Origin: Hymenopellis radicata
Lineage: Eukaryota; Basidiomycota; Agaricomycetes; Agaricales; Physalacriaceae
Assembly: GCA_015501595.1 (NCBI GenBank)
Contig: JADNRX010000172.1
Coordinates: forward strand, 1-64,000
DNA: 64,000 bases
Reading direction: 5' to 3'
Below, piece by piece: positions 24,135 to 36,024 of the stretch. The notes below the pieces were generated by a model. That model was not told the origin of the DNA. It searched no databases and saw only the letters and a list, made by a program, of their open reading frames with translations. Numbering within the stretch: position 1 is the first letter of the stretch; each line of letters begins with the position of its first letter. The position numbers and the translations under genes were made by a program.

Positions 24135-24431
24135 AGCGAGACGTTGTGGGAGGTGTTAAAGGAAGGCCGAAAGACAATACAGTTAAATTGATGCCATTGC
24201 CACTGATGGCCGTCGTGAAAGAAAACGCGCAGGGTAACCTCACGTGAGTGGAGGTCACAACGTAAACCTGAACGAAGACAGGGTCACAGGGGGGACAGGA
24301 TTTTCTTTCTACCAAAGTATGAGCTAGAGGCCCCTCCGTGGGTCGGTCACTGCTTGCGCCTCGATCTTCATGCCTACTACACATTGATTTTAATGTATTC
24401 ACGGGTTGCTTCTAGTGAGAATATCCACCAC

Positions 24432-27400
24432 TCATAACAAACTGACCTCAAACTGCCCACACACATTCCTAAACACAACACCCGCATTCGACACACCCTC
24501 ATCGGCCCTCACAACACGCATAACATTCTCATTCCCCTGTATCGCCCTCAGCAACCCCTGCACAGCACCCATCGCCTGCCTCTGACTCTCCTTAACCCCC
24601 TCCTGCGTCGCAAAGAAAATGCTGTTCCCAGACTGCACCCGGCCCAGCGCCATGATCCACTGGATCGCAAGACCACCTAATTCCTCAGACGAGCTCGGGT
24701 GGTCAACTAGACGCTCGAGCGAATGCAAAAGCTGCGTGAGCTGCAACCGGATTGAGATACGGCCTGCAAGATCGTCCCGGTTGTAACACGCCGAGGCCTC
24801 CAGCATCAATGCAGGCAGGGAGCTGGTGAGCAGTGAAGACGGCTCTTGAGTATCAGTTTCAAAGGCGGAGAGCACCCGTTGCATTGTTGACGACACTGCG
24901 TGCGAGGCTACTTAGTATCATTAGAGTCGTTGAGCGATCACGAACGTACAATGAATTGCGACCTCATCATAAAGGTAAGACGTTCCGCGGATGTTGAAGG
25001 CTTCGCAGAAAACATCCGTGATGCACTCCCTTATGAGAGATAGGTTGTCATCGTGTTCGCCGCTACTAACGGATGCATAGATATCCAGAAGACAAGAAAC
25101 ACCAGCGAACAAGAGCGGTGATTGCGCGTTACACGTTGGAAGGAGCCTGCACAAGACGCGCATCTCGTCAGTATTATCCGCCTGCAAAACATGGCTGCCG
25201 TGGAATGAATCCAAAAGCGCTTTCGTCGCGCGATGCTTTTCCGTCTCTTCGAGAATGTTCTCCCACAAGTCGCGATGCTCTCTGGACCACGGGTCGCTCT
25301 CGACGGTACTTCCGAGATAAGCGTCACAGAGAACCTACGAGTGAACTCGTGAGCGTACTGCGATGAAAATGTAATACAGAACTTTTACTCTCGAGCTTCC
25401 AAAATCGATTTGCAACCGGTTCCTGTCCATCGACGGTTCTCCCCAGAGCTCCCAGTCAAACAGATACGCCCGTTCGAGCACATGTATAAGTTCGCACATG
25501 GCCGCTTGTACAAGTTGATCTTCGAGATCCCACTTCTGGATAGCCTTGCCCTGCGCTGTCTTGCTGTGTGTATAGCCCTCGAAAAGAACCGACATCCAAG
25601 AGGATACCGCCGCTTTCACAGACGGAGTCTCCTTTTCTTTGCTGAAGCTGTCCGATATAAACGCAGCCATTCCGTTGAGCAGAGATATCAAGTGGTCCCG
25701 GTTATTGCGAAATTCGGTGACGGACATGCGACGGGTTATCCCAAGGGCAAGGGTGGACAAGGTGATGAATAGTGAGGCGGCATGCCGGTTGCGCGCGCTG
25801 AGGGCTGCATGTGTCAGACGTAGCAGTAGGTCGGCCGCTACAAGACATTAGCGCGGGAAGCGAAGAATAAAGACGAAATATTCATACCAGGTTGATCTTT
25901 GACGTCGTCATCTTCAGGCCATTCGAAGTTGTTTATGATAAGCAACTGTTCGAGAACGAAGCTCTCGACCTCCTCTTGACGCGGGACTGGAAGACTCTTC
26001 GGAAGTTTATCGCCAATCGCAATGTCGATTACAATCTCCACACCTTTTCGAAATACACCGGCGGGGTATTTTTCGATATACACTGTTTCTGTCGACAAGT
26101 ACTCTGGTGAGAAAAGAGTGAGGAACAGCGACAGAGTTTTAACGTAGTCGACGAGATCATCGGGATCGACATCCTGCCACTCGGGACCTGCAGGCAAGGA
26201 CTTGGCTCCGTCCGCCAACAATGAACAGGTCTTTTCGAATTCGTCCCCTCCGATGAGCATTTGCCATCTCCGAGCCTGCACCTTTGTGAAGCGTAGGTTT
26301 TCGTCTACGGTGCTGTACCGATACAAGTCACAAGCAGCTTTCGGAGCTGCCATGGGATCCAGACTGCGCGTGCAGACTGATACAGTGGTATAAAGGGAAG
26401 GCGTCCACGGACAGACGGTTCTAAGCAACCATAGTAATGCCCGAGGCTCGAGCTGTGCCCTTTTGCTCGCCGACTCCCAAGCATCACGTACTGTCCAAAC
26501 AAGGGGCCGTTTCGTGAAGATGCTTATGATTGGCCCAAGGAGGATGACCGCTAGGTATGCTTGCACCGATCTGTACGAACATGCCGGGTAGAAGGCGGGG
26601 AGGATGGAAGTAGCGATGAATATGATGGCGGGTATACAGACGAGACCGATCGTTATAGAGCCTACGATAGTGTTGTACGTGAACAGTAGCATGGCGAGTC
26701 CTCCAAAGAACAGAAAAAGGGAAGAAATCAGGAGGAGTGGTAGCCAATCCACTATCACGTTGATATGCCAATTTGCCAGACTGTCCACGCGCGCTTGTCT
26801 GATGGCGAATGTGTGTCTGGGCGACGCTGTCCCGGCCGGGGACGTGTATTCGCTCAGCCACTGTTTCACCATGATGGTGAGCAGGATGGAAGTAAGACTG
26901 AGGATGAGGCTCGAGAACCAGAGGACGTTGATAGCGATCTGCGCGGACGAGGGCGAATAGGCAGGAAGCGATGCGGCGATATTGGTCTCGTTTGCTAACT
27001 GCGCCGACAGATGGAGGAGGAGGGTGACCGTGTCGTCTGAGGAATCGGGCTGGAGCCATTTGTAAGAATCGACCAGGAAGGCTGCAACTATACCGGAGTA
27101 TAAAGCGCCCTAGAACAGAAAATAAGCATAATCGTGATGGTGTTGTGGGGAAATGGACACACAAAGACCAAAAGGGTATCGAGCTCGCCTCTCCAGGTCT
27201 CTATATATTTGTCGATGTCATTTCGAGCAGCGTTGACGCATGCTGACCACTCTTCCAGTGCATCAAATGGGTCTTGAAAAAAGTAAACAGCGGGAATTGT
27301 GCAAGTAAATGTTGAGCTCACCAGACGCATTAAGACTCGACCACCACGCCTTGGTGGGCAGTGGACCACCATGGCGGCCCATGAAAACTCTGACTGGCAT

Positions 27401-27587
27401 TTGTGCGTCGTCGTATGTTGGAAACCCGGGGTGCTTCGAGAAGCAGCGCCCATTTCGGACTGGGAAATCTGCACGTTGTCTGACTGGTTGGTCGCGATCG
27501 TCGTGATGATGGAAGTGCAAGTCGAAGAAGCGAGGAGCAGGTACTACAAGGGCTGATAACACGGATCCGAACAGCTAACGCCGTCAT
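24432..27587 (-). CDS. DUF6535 multi-pass membrane protein
   Basis: Basidiomycete-specific family with an N-terminal transmembrane domain and a large helical cytoplasmic part; function unknown. After a short N-terminal region (FPTYDDAQMPVRVF) comes EEWSACVNAARNDIDKYIET, then the hydrophobic segments GIVAAFLVDSYKWLQ, INVLWFSSLILSLTSILLTI (followed by MVKQWLSEY), WLPLLLISSLFLFFGGLAML, IVGSITIGLVCIPAIIFIAT and YLAVILLGPIISIF. The remaining roughly 600 residues are soluble and helical. Introns of about 50-60 nt punctuate the gene (for example after SSLNAS and before VFCEAFNIRG). The start at 27587 assumes a first exon MTALAVRIRVISP; 27562 is an alternative. It ends FEVSLL at 24432, 297 bp from the dynamin start. 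Confidence 0.8.
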
Positions 27588-28933
27588 AGAATCCCAATGG
27601 CTTCCCGACTGTCGACCTGTCCGGCATCTACGAAATGCACAAATCCAACAAGCCGCTTCGATACCTTCTCTTTTCCTCACTGAACTGATTATTCAGAATG
27701 GCGGGACGCGTAAAGCCGCGTAACGATCTCGTCTTGATGCCGCCTCTCATTGATGTTCCATCCATTTGTTGACTCTACATATGACTATCTTAACATTCAT
27801 GCCATTCCACCTCTGCAGTGCAGCTATACGAATATGTCGCGTCTCTTGGACCTCCTGGGCAGCGGGACGACGCGTCTGCATCTGCTAGCCATGCCAGACA
27901 ACCATCTATAATCCCGGATACCCCCAGCACCAAATATCCCCGCGAGCACGTCTCAATGACGCGATCCTCGCATTGGTGCACTAGTCAGGGCGGGAAGGGT
28001 AATCGGTATGGGACTCAGGATACAGCTTGTCGGATACAGCGGATGTCGCGAATGTGGTTTTTTGTGTCTTCAGGCAATGGTAAGTATGCGGCGAGCGACG
28101 ACGGGTCTGGCCATAGGTAAGACATCACATACATGCCGGACGTCCTGGGGCGCATGATTCGCTTGACGAAGGACTTCGCTACCATGGAAGACGCGCTCGA
28201 GGTGATGACCACAAGTTACCTGCGCGACGTGTGCATGCAGGGTGCATTCCTACTGGCGGTGCGGCTACGAGGTTGAAGATTATGTCGTAGAAAAGCCTAA
28301 CATAAAGGTATTAGTGAGAGGTCATGGGTTATCTTGAACGCAAGTCGAACAAGTGCGGCGTCACGTCAAGATGCGGACTAGGGATGCACAGGCCAGGGCG
28401 GGCTCGCAGGCCGGGCTAAGGTCGGGCTCAAGCAGGTCGGACCCAACAAAATGCCTCTGACCCCAAGTCGTTTTGAGTTAAGGTCTGAGTGAAAGGCATT
28501 AGTAAAGTCCACAGTTAAGGAACATACCAAGGCCCTGAACATTGCAGACTAAGTTGAGAGCATGAAGGAAAGATTAAGATGAGTGGAAGGATGGTTAGAA
28601 TCTTGTTGAAGACTGACCCCATTCATTATCACTGAGAGCTCCGACGTCAAGTCAAGCTGCCGAATCAAAGGTAAGCATGCTAACGACGATATACTGGCAT
28701 GCATAAGAACATCAGCGTCAATGTAAAAGACTGTCGTCCGAAGCCCGAGCAGGCCCGAGCAAAGTCGAAAACAATACAGTTGTAACAAGTCGATCACGGT
28801 AAGGTTGACTTTACTGAGCTGAGCCTTGATTGAATCGTTAGCTACTTGTCCGAGTGCGATTCAGAGGCAAATCTCAACATGGACAGCGTTAGCGCAGAGA
28901 GGTCAACGAGAAACTACGCTGATAACTGACTTA
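27588..28933. other. Intergenic, no confident gene; G+C-rich repeated words
   Basis: No coding sequence could be supported. At 28385-28445 the plus strand has repeated GGGC words (GGCGGGCTCGCAGGCCGGGC and related), and GCCCGAGCAGGCCCGAGC at 28742-28760 is similar in inverse orientation. Such words resemble ends of some fungal hAT-like MITEs, but no target duplication was found. Confidence 0.4.
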
Positions 28934-29040
28934 GTACGTGTTGGAAAACACGCGACGCGGGTGTCGATACACGCGCTAGTCAGCCGAACGGGCACGCTTG
29001 CTGAGCACAGGTAGCATTGGCTCTAAAGCAAACGAGTAAC

Positions 29041-29676
29041 GAATACATCCTCAAGTACCTACTTAAATACGAGAACATATACCTAAGAATAGCACACAGG
29101 ATGAGTAAGCTAAGAGGTGGCGCGCAGATCTCAAAGAGAAGACACGTCGGGACCATATGGACGTGTGAACATGGGATTATTCTAATGAGAAGCCCGGGTT
29201 TTGCAGAACAACCTGGGCTGTAATTCACTTACAAGGCAAATTGTGATGGAAGAGCGAGGATTTCCCAGGCGGCACAATTAAAACTCCGCTCGGCACTGAG
29301 GCACTGAGGCCTGTGATGCGCCAATCCTTCTCCCTTGCCATAATGCATTCCCGCCTTCGAATACATCCTCAAGTACCTACTTAAATACGAGAACATATAC
29401 CTAAGAATAGCACACAGGATGAGTAAGCTAAGAGGTGGCGCGCAGATCTCAAAGAGAAGACACGTCGGGACCATATGGACGTGTGAACGTGGGATTATTC
29501 TAATGAGAAGCCCGGGTTTTGCAGAACAACCTGGGCTGTAATTCACTTACAAGGCAAATTGTGATGGAAGAGCGAGGATTTCCCAGGCGGCACAATTAAA
29601 ACTCCGCTCGCACTGAGGCACTGAGGCCTGTGATGCGCCAATCCTTCTCCCTTGCCATAATGCATTCCCGCCTTGA
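29041..29676. repeat. Recent 318-bp tandem duplication inside the 5' LTR complex
   Basis: Units 29041-29358 and 29359-about 29675 are almost identical; I see only two or three differences, such as GAACATGGG versus GAACGTGGG and CGGCACTG versus CGCACTG. Each unit contains part of the LTR and part of the left end of the nested DNA element, so the duplication happened after that insertion. Confidence 0.85.
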
Positions 29677-30181
29677 TGTCGCCGCCTCGCGGTAGCTGTC
29701 GCCGTCCCACAGCTGTGACTCTGCAGACTGCGCTTCCACTACGCAGCCAGAACGAGTCAGTAAAGTTTTGGGCCATCGGAACATAAGGAACGAAACGTCT
29801 GGTGGGAGCCGCGACAGTTACGATGGGGTTGTGAGGAATGCAACGGTTTGACTCTTTTGAGCATCTGCATGAACGCTACGAGAGGACGGTAAGCGATAGT
29901 TGTAAGCACCTTACCACAACGCGACCCACACCATGCAGCGAGACGCGAATCGCGCCGCACACTCCACACGATCGACCAAGCACCAATGCTGCTCAAGCTG
30001 AAGCCGAGCCATTGCCCAAGGTCTTCGACTCGAAGTTGTGTACTCGGCATCTTGACTGCCGAGAGACACTGGCGATGGCGGATCATGAGTCTGCCGAAGC
30101 AAATATCCCTGCTTCGCGTTAGACTGACGAAAAGCATCCCGGGTTGTTCTGTAAAACCCGGGCTTCCCATTAGAATAATCC
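29174..30181. mobile_element. TIR DNA element nested in the 5' LTR
   Basis: The left end GGATTATTCTAATGAGAAGC (29174 on) and the inverse of the right end GGATTATTCTAATGGGAAGC (ending 30181) pair over about 40 bp. The interrupted LTR resumes at 30182 with ACACATGAGCACTTC. A clean target duplication is not visible; relative to the 3' LTR a few bases (CTCTCAA) are missing at the junction. No transposase is encoded. Confidence 0.7.
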
Positions 30182-31059
30182 ACACATGAGCACTTCAATA
30201 TTCCAACACACCCCTGGAAGTGCGAGAGTGTTCATGACAGAAATAAACACCCCTGGAAGCAGGAAACGGCGGGCAGCGATGGCGAGAAGGATGATGGCAG
30301 GAATGGGGGATGACAACATGTCAACGACGGGAAGCAGACTTCGGCCTCTGCAGGCAAATGCAACAGCAGCAGCAATGATGTAGGAATACGGCCCCTACTG
30401 GCCACGATGAACGACGAACAAAATAGCGGCGCAACATGAACACCGCACGGCAACAACAAATCAGCAATGGCTTCGGGATCGGCAACGGCAATCAACGGCA
30501 CAGAACGGCACGTCAACAGCGGGAATCAACAGCGGTGCAGCGGGAATGCGCGCAAAGCAGCGATGACGACGGGAAGATGCTCAACGAGGAACGGCGGAGC
30601 GATAATGAAGGAACGCGGATCAACGGGATCGACGCGAAGGATGGACACGGATCGTCTCGGACACACGGAAGAGTGCGCGATGACAAGGATGGCAACGACA
30701 GCATACGCAGAGGACTAGCGCAGCAACATCGACAGCGACGGCCTATTTGATACTACCCGGCCACGATCAGGGTAGGACTCGTTTGTGTTGGAAAACACGT
30801 GACGCGGGTGTCGATACACGCGCTAGTCAGCCGAACGGGCACGCTTGCTGAGCACAGGTAGCATTGGCTCTAAAGCAAACGAGTAACGAATACATCCTCA
30901 AGTACCTACTTAAATACGAGAACATATACCTAAGAATAGCACACAGGATGAGTAAGCTAAGAGGTGGCGCGCAGATCTCAAAGAGAAGACACGTCGGGAC
31001 CATATGGACGTGTGAACGTGCTCTCAAACACATGAGCACTTCAATATTCCAACAGTACG

Positions 31060-31555
31060 GTCTCGTGAAGGCCCGGGAACAAGCCATTCCACGAGTTTCA
31101 TAACGACGAACTCTTGCGAGCTTGGCTTGGGATGCATTGACATCCACGTCGATAGGACGATATCATTCGTCCTCGAGTCCGCAGGTTTATGTGCTGGCCT
31201 TCAAGTCTGTAGTCTTGAGTCATTCTGTAATGTGAATTCTTGCTCCGAGGTCGACGCGGTTACTCCATGCGCCTCAGCGCACTCAAGCAGACACAGCCCG
31301 AAGAACGTCAACTGTAAAGATGTCCTGTTCAGGACTTAGGACGACTTATTGGCTGGTGGCTAGGCTACTTACACACTCCCCCCAGTGTTTGCTCAGAAGC
31401 GATCGAGCACGCTGGACAACGCAGATTGCTGCACTCAGAGAAGTCCGGATAAAGGAAATGTATTACATAGTGCAATACGAGAGAGTAATAAAGAGGATAA
31501 ATATGGTAAACAGTGTACAGATGATAGAATACAGGTCGCAATACACAGTCCAAAA
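31060..31555. other. Intergenic between the TRIM and H2B
   Basis: No coding sequence is supported. The part next to H2B (about 31440-31555) is A+T-rich and is likely its 3' UTR and terminator region. Confidence 0.4.
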
Positions 31556-32142
<587 letters not shown>

Positions 32143-32419
32143 GGTATGTTATGTGTGAAGGGCGAGGTCGATGGTGGTGGTCGGAAGCAAGTCGAGTTGG
32201 GCAACAATAAACGGCGACATCACGGTTAAATACAGCTGGACGATGGTCTTGTTTGGTTGCAACGCGTCTTTGTTGATCGATCAACAGAAGACCATTTCAC
32301 GTGACTGTTACGTGACTCAACGGTATAAATTCGGCTCGCCGCCTTTTTCGCTCGCTGTTCTTCGCCCTCACCATCATCCACATTTCAACTCACCTCCTGT
32401 GTTATATCATCTATTCAAC
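32143..32419. promoter_or_regulatory. Divergent H2A/H2B promoter
   Basis: Holds a TATA-like TATAAAT at 32324-32330 about 95 bp before the H2A ATG, a palindromic CACGTG at 32298-32303 and a second ACGTGACT at about 32310. In the other direction TATTTAA (inverse of 32225-32231) is a candidate for H2B. The CACGTG/ACGTGAC pair is a good candidate regulatory site; the factor is not known from sequence. Confidence 0.6.
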
Positions 32420-33137
32420 ATGGTATGTCAATAGTCGAACAAGTCAAATAGTTGTTAATAAATTATTTTAGAGCGGAAAGGGTAAGACCTCTACAGTGGC
32501 AAGCTTCAAGGTTGACCATGTCTTCAGGAAAAGCCGGCAAATCTGGAGGAAAGGCTAGCGGAGAGGCTGGCAAGGCCATGTCGCGCTCCTCCAAGGCTGG
32601 GCTGCAGTTCCCCGTCGGTCGTGTAAGTGGTCAATTTCTTCATACACTTGCCTCGTTAACAGTCGTACAGGTCCACCGTCTTCTGAAGAAGGGAAACTAC
32701 GCACAACGTGTGGGCGCCGGCGCACCTGGTGAGTCATTCCTTCCCACTTGTCGACTCATGCATTGACGCGTCTCAGTATACCTTGCCGCCGTCCTCGAGT
32801 ACCTCGCAGCCGAAATCCTCGAGCTTGCAGGCAACGCCGGTATGCTAGTTAATCATACTGCTCGTCCTAAAGTGCTCATGGCGTTTTTTCTAAATTTAGC
32901 TCGTGACAATAAGAAACAGCGTATCGTGCCCCGTCATTTGCAACTCGCGATCAGAAACGACGAAGAGTGAGTTAGGCGGACTTTTGCTACACGCACACTT
33001 GCTCATTTTCGCTCAGACTCAACAAACTTCTCGGAGATGTCATTATATCCCAAGGAGGTGTCGTTCCCCACATTGAGACCCAGCTATTACCTGGCAAGTC
33101 TGGCAAAAGCAAGGGGGAGCTTAGCCAGGAGGTCTAG
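32420..33137 (+). CDS. Histone H2A with SQ-type C-terminus
   Basis: Core histone of about 138 residues. The true start is the ATG at 32420-32422, which alone forms exon 1. Exon 2 is 10 nt (32472-32481) and joins exon 3 at 32528, giving the canonical [13 protein letters not shown]. Later exons are 32671-32728, 32777-32839, 32900-32966 and 33017-33137. Conserved cores read [29 protein letters not shown] and [20 protein letters not shown]. It ends GELSQEV: the SQE plus hydrophobic residue is the phosphorylation motif that lets fungal H2A serve as H2A.X. An ATG at 32518 lies in the intron sequence and would give a wrong N-terminus (MSSGKAGK). Confidence 0.95.
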
Positions 33138-33518
33138 ATTCTATATTTTTGGTCATTTTCATTCAGTCTCGTTTTGTATCAGCAGTTGTACCACCTCTTT
33201 CAATTATCATTCTCGCAGTTGCGAGCCCTAGCCGAAACTTGGCAAATTACCGCGTCGCTCAACCCACCAGTCTTCCGACAAGCACGCTCATGGATCCAGT
33301 TCAACAGCAGGAAAAACATTCGTCGGACGAAGACATGGAGAGCAGAGCAAGAGCAAACTGTTGTCCAGAGTAGTAACAACGCGTTTACAGCACAGCGTGA
33401 GAAATCCCTGCTTCTCTCCTCTCCACGACGGCGGATTCTTTTAGCACGACTTTGACAATGTACGCCAAGGTGCCTTTGGGCCTATGCACGCGGCTGAACA
33501 CTGCTCAGAGGTCCCAGG

Positions 33519-34148
33519 ATGAAGTTCTTACAGCGCGGGCCTGGCCCATTTTTCATCCTCGACTCGTCCTTCAATCCTCCGACGCTTGCCCACCGCGCTC
33601 TACTGCTCTCTCTGCCAACCCGAGCCACGAAACTTCTCCTCTTGAGCACGACTAATGCAGACAAACCGCACGCACCCGCATCGTATGCCCAGCGTTCACA
33701 GATGATGCTCATACTCTCCCGCGCTGTGCCCAACTCTGCTGTAGCCCTCATCGATCGCCCCACATTTGCAGAGAAAGCTCGCGAGGAGGCTGAACTGAAA
33801 AAGTCGACGTGGGTCCTGGGCTGGGATACCCTTGTGCGGTTTTTCGCCGACAAGTATTATCCCGAAGGGTCTATGGGTCGTGTTCTGCGGACGTTTTTCG
33901 TAGAGGATGGCTCTCGCGTTGTTTATTCTAGGCGGGGAGAGGCCGGCGACGTAGATTGGATCGACAAGTTTCTGGACGAGCACCAGATACCTCGCGATTG
34001 TGTACAAGAGGTTGAGATTGATCCTGCGTTGAGGGACGTATCTTCGAGTGCCGTTAGAGCGGCCATTAAAGAGGGCAGAGAGTGGAAGGGAATGGTGACA
34101 GATGAAATTGCCGATTACATTGAACAGGAGAGATTGTACATCGACTAA
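33519..34148 (+). CDS. Nicotinamide-nucleotide adenylyltransferase-like protein (Pof1-like)
   Basis: A nucleotidyltransferase of the NMN adenylyltransferase type, which joins NMN and ATP in NAD synthesis. The 209-residue protein has the HIGH-type motif SSFNPPTLAH near the N-terminus, the internal STWVLGWDTLVRFF (the usual GxD pocket) and the C-terminal VSSSAVRAAI (ISSTxxR class). It has no introns. An in-frame stop lies just upstream of the ATG, so the start is well supported unless there is an upstream exon. It resembles yeast Pof1 more than Nma1/2 in size (from memory), so the exact substrate is less certain. Confidence 0.85.
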   Translation: MKFLQRGPGPFFILDSSFNPPTLAHRALLLSLPTRATKLLLLSTTNADKPHAPASYAQRSQMMLILSRAVPNSAVALIDRPTFAEKAREEAELKKSTWVLGWDTLVRFFADKYYPEGSMGRVLRTFFVEDGSRVVYSRRGEAGDVDWIDKFLDEHQIPRDCVQEVEIDPALRDVSSSAVRAAIKEGREWKGMVTDEIADYIEQERLYID

Positions 34149-34220
34149 GCCCAATTTGTTTTCCAGTTGACTGCCTAAATATTGTTCTTGGCGTTCATTG
34201 TCTCTCTTCTCCGAACTCCC

Positions 34221-35099
34221 ATGCCTAAAGCCTCCTCGAAAGCCGCAAGGCTTCAAAACCCCTCGGGCTCTCGCTCGGCTCATTCCGCGTCACGAGTGGG
34301 CGGCAGTCGTTCTGCGCATTCCGCCTCTCGAATAGGCGCACTCATAGCGTCGGCACATAGCAACAGCGTCTTGACGGCGGAATCAGTATGCGTTTCTTCA
34401 CCTTATCGAGGCGCAGCGTTCCTCATCCACCATTAGCGTCAACTTTTAATGGCGAGCCATCAGATTCCTTACTCCAGATTACGACCGGAGAAGGTGCCGG
34501 ATGCGCCGATTTTTGTATGCGTGCGCTCCATTCCCTTTGGACACACGAGTCCCGCTGACTGTTTTTCCCTCCAGCTGCCGCCGGAAGATCCAACGCACGG
34601 AGGCGAAATCCTCGGTTTCCAAAGCTTACATCGTGACGGGATCTCGCTCCGCTTCTACACCTCTGGCATAACGAATTGGGTTTGCGCTGATTATGTTGAC
34701 TCCTCCAAAAAACCCATCCCCAAACCCAATTTCGTCACCATCGTCCAACTAGGGAGCCCGCTTTTTCCTTTCCGAGTTGAGAGGTACAACCGTGTGCAAC
34801 CCGCTAGCGTCGTCCGCCCCGTCTCGAATGAGATGCACGGTTTTCAGTTTGATGGTGGCGACCACATGCATCTTCTTAACCCTGCCTGCCTCCATCGTGT
34901 GATTGTTCGCGGTCCCGGAGGTGACTGCCAAATCAATGTAATGACCCCCCACGTCACTATCGCGCCCCCATTGGGATTTGCTCTTGGAGTCGTTACTGAC
35001 CCCGCCGAGCTTATAACGATTAGCACAAGGGGCTCCACTCGGCTCATTGCGCGTCACGAGGGGGCGCCAATCGTCCCGCACGTTCTGCCTCTCGAATAG
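34221..35099 (+). CDS. Unknown protein, tandem copy 1
   Basis: Family not recognised. Exon 1 (34221-34385) encodes MPKASSKAARLQNPSGSRSA, rich in Ser/Arg, followed by an SRSAHSASR pair. Exon 2 (34437-34514) encodes LLMASHQIPYSRLRPEKV. A 60-nt intron (34515-34574) is in frame even if retained. Exon 3 encodes PPEDPTHGGEILGFQSLHRD, FYTSGITNWVCADYVD, and GFQFDGGDHMHLLNPACLHR. It reads through into the start of the second unit before stopping at 35097. No signal peptide or membrane segment. The next gene is a diverged copy. Confidence 0.6.
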
Positions 35100-35796
35100 A
35101 CGCACTCGTAGCGTCAACGCAGAGCGACAGCGCATTGACGGTGGAATCGGTTCGTGTTCCTTTGCCTTTGTGTCGCGTATCATCACTCAACTATCATTAG
35201 TATCAACTTTTAATGGCGAACCATCAGATTCCTTACTCCAGATTACGACCGGAGAAGGTGCCGGATGCGCCGATTTTTGTATTCGTGCGTTCCATTCCTT
35301 TGGACATACGAGTCCCGCTAAGTAACGATTTTCCCTCCAGCTGCCGCCGGAAGATCCAACGCACGGAGGCGAAATCCTCGGTTTCCAAAGCTTACACCGT
35401 GACGGGATCTCGCTCCGCTTCTACACCTCTGGCATAACGAATTGGGTTTGCGCTGATTATGTTGACTCCTCCAAAAAACCCATCCCCAAACCCGATTTCG
35501 TCACCATCGTCCAACTAGGGAGCCCGCTTTTTCCGTTCCAGACTGCCAAGTACGGTGGCATGCAGCCCGCGAGCCTCCTCCGCCCCGTCTCGAATGAGAT
35601 GCACGGTTTTCAGTTTGAAGGTGGCGACCGCATGCATCTGCTTAACCCCGCCTGCCTCCATCGTGTGATTGTTCACGGTCCCGGAGGTGACTGCCAAATC
35701 AATGTAATGACCCCCAACGTCACCATCGCGCCCCCATTGGGATTTGCTCTGGGAGTCATTACTGACCCCGCGGACTTGATAACAATCGGACACTAG
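35036..35796 (+). pseudogene. Unknown protein, tandem copy 2 (5' part degraded)
   Basis: Repeats copy 1 from the SRSAH region onward, with the same two introns. The second intron is 62 nt here against 60 in copy 1; splicing restores the frame, which supports the intron. The exon equivalent to exon 1 has lost the ATG and has an internal stop at about 35097, so this copy has no obvious start unless transcription begins at ATG 35213 (MANHQIPYSRLRPEKV). It ends LITIGH at 35796, probably the original C-terminus of the family. Confidence 0.55.
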
Positions 35797-36024
35797 GGTT
35801 CATAGTTGGACTGGGACATTTTGTTTATGCATTTATCGTTGCATACTATAGTTGTATCAATATATTGAAGTGTTTTGATTTACAAGTTGCGCAAAGGTGA
35901 AGCGGCTACTAAATGATGCCGGTGCATGCCGCTTGCCGGTTACGATTAGTCATCCCGCCTCCTTGGTCATTAACCACCATCTACATTTACTACTGCCCAG
36001 CAACCAGCCTCACAACTATCAACC

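Larger units (their letters stand above)
28939..31054 (+). mobile_element. TRIM: miniature LTR retrotransposon with nested DNA element
   Basis: The 3' LTR (30786-31054, 269 bp) begins TGTTGGAAAACACG and ends ATTCCAACA. The 5' LTR begins with the same sequence at 28939 and ends with the same 26 bases at 30208, but is split by an inserted DNA element. A 5-bp duplication GTACG flanks the whole at 28934-28938 and 31055-31059. The internal region (30209-30785, 577 bp) has no gag or pol coding. TG..CA ends, a 5-bp duplication and small size fit a terminal-repeat retrotransposon in miniature, dependent on an autonomous LTR element elsewhere (family knowledge). Confidence 0.85.

Noticed and set aside
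28380..28760. GGGC-rich words as ends of a hAT-like MITE
   Set aside because: The inverse words are not at defined ends and no 8-bp duplication could be found.
32518..32766. ATG at 32518 as start of H2A
   Set aside because: It gives MSSGKAGK; splicing the ATG at 32420 to the 10-nt exon and to 32528 gives the conserved MSGKGKAGK, so 32518 is in intron sequence.
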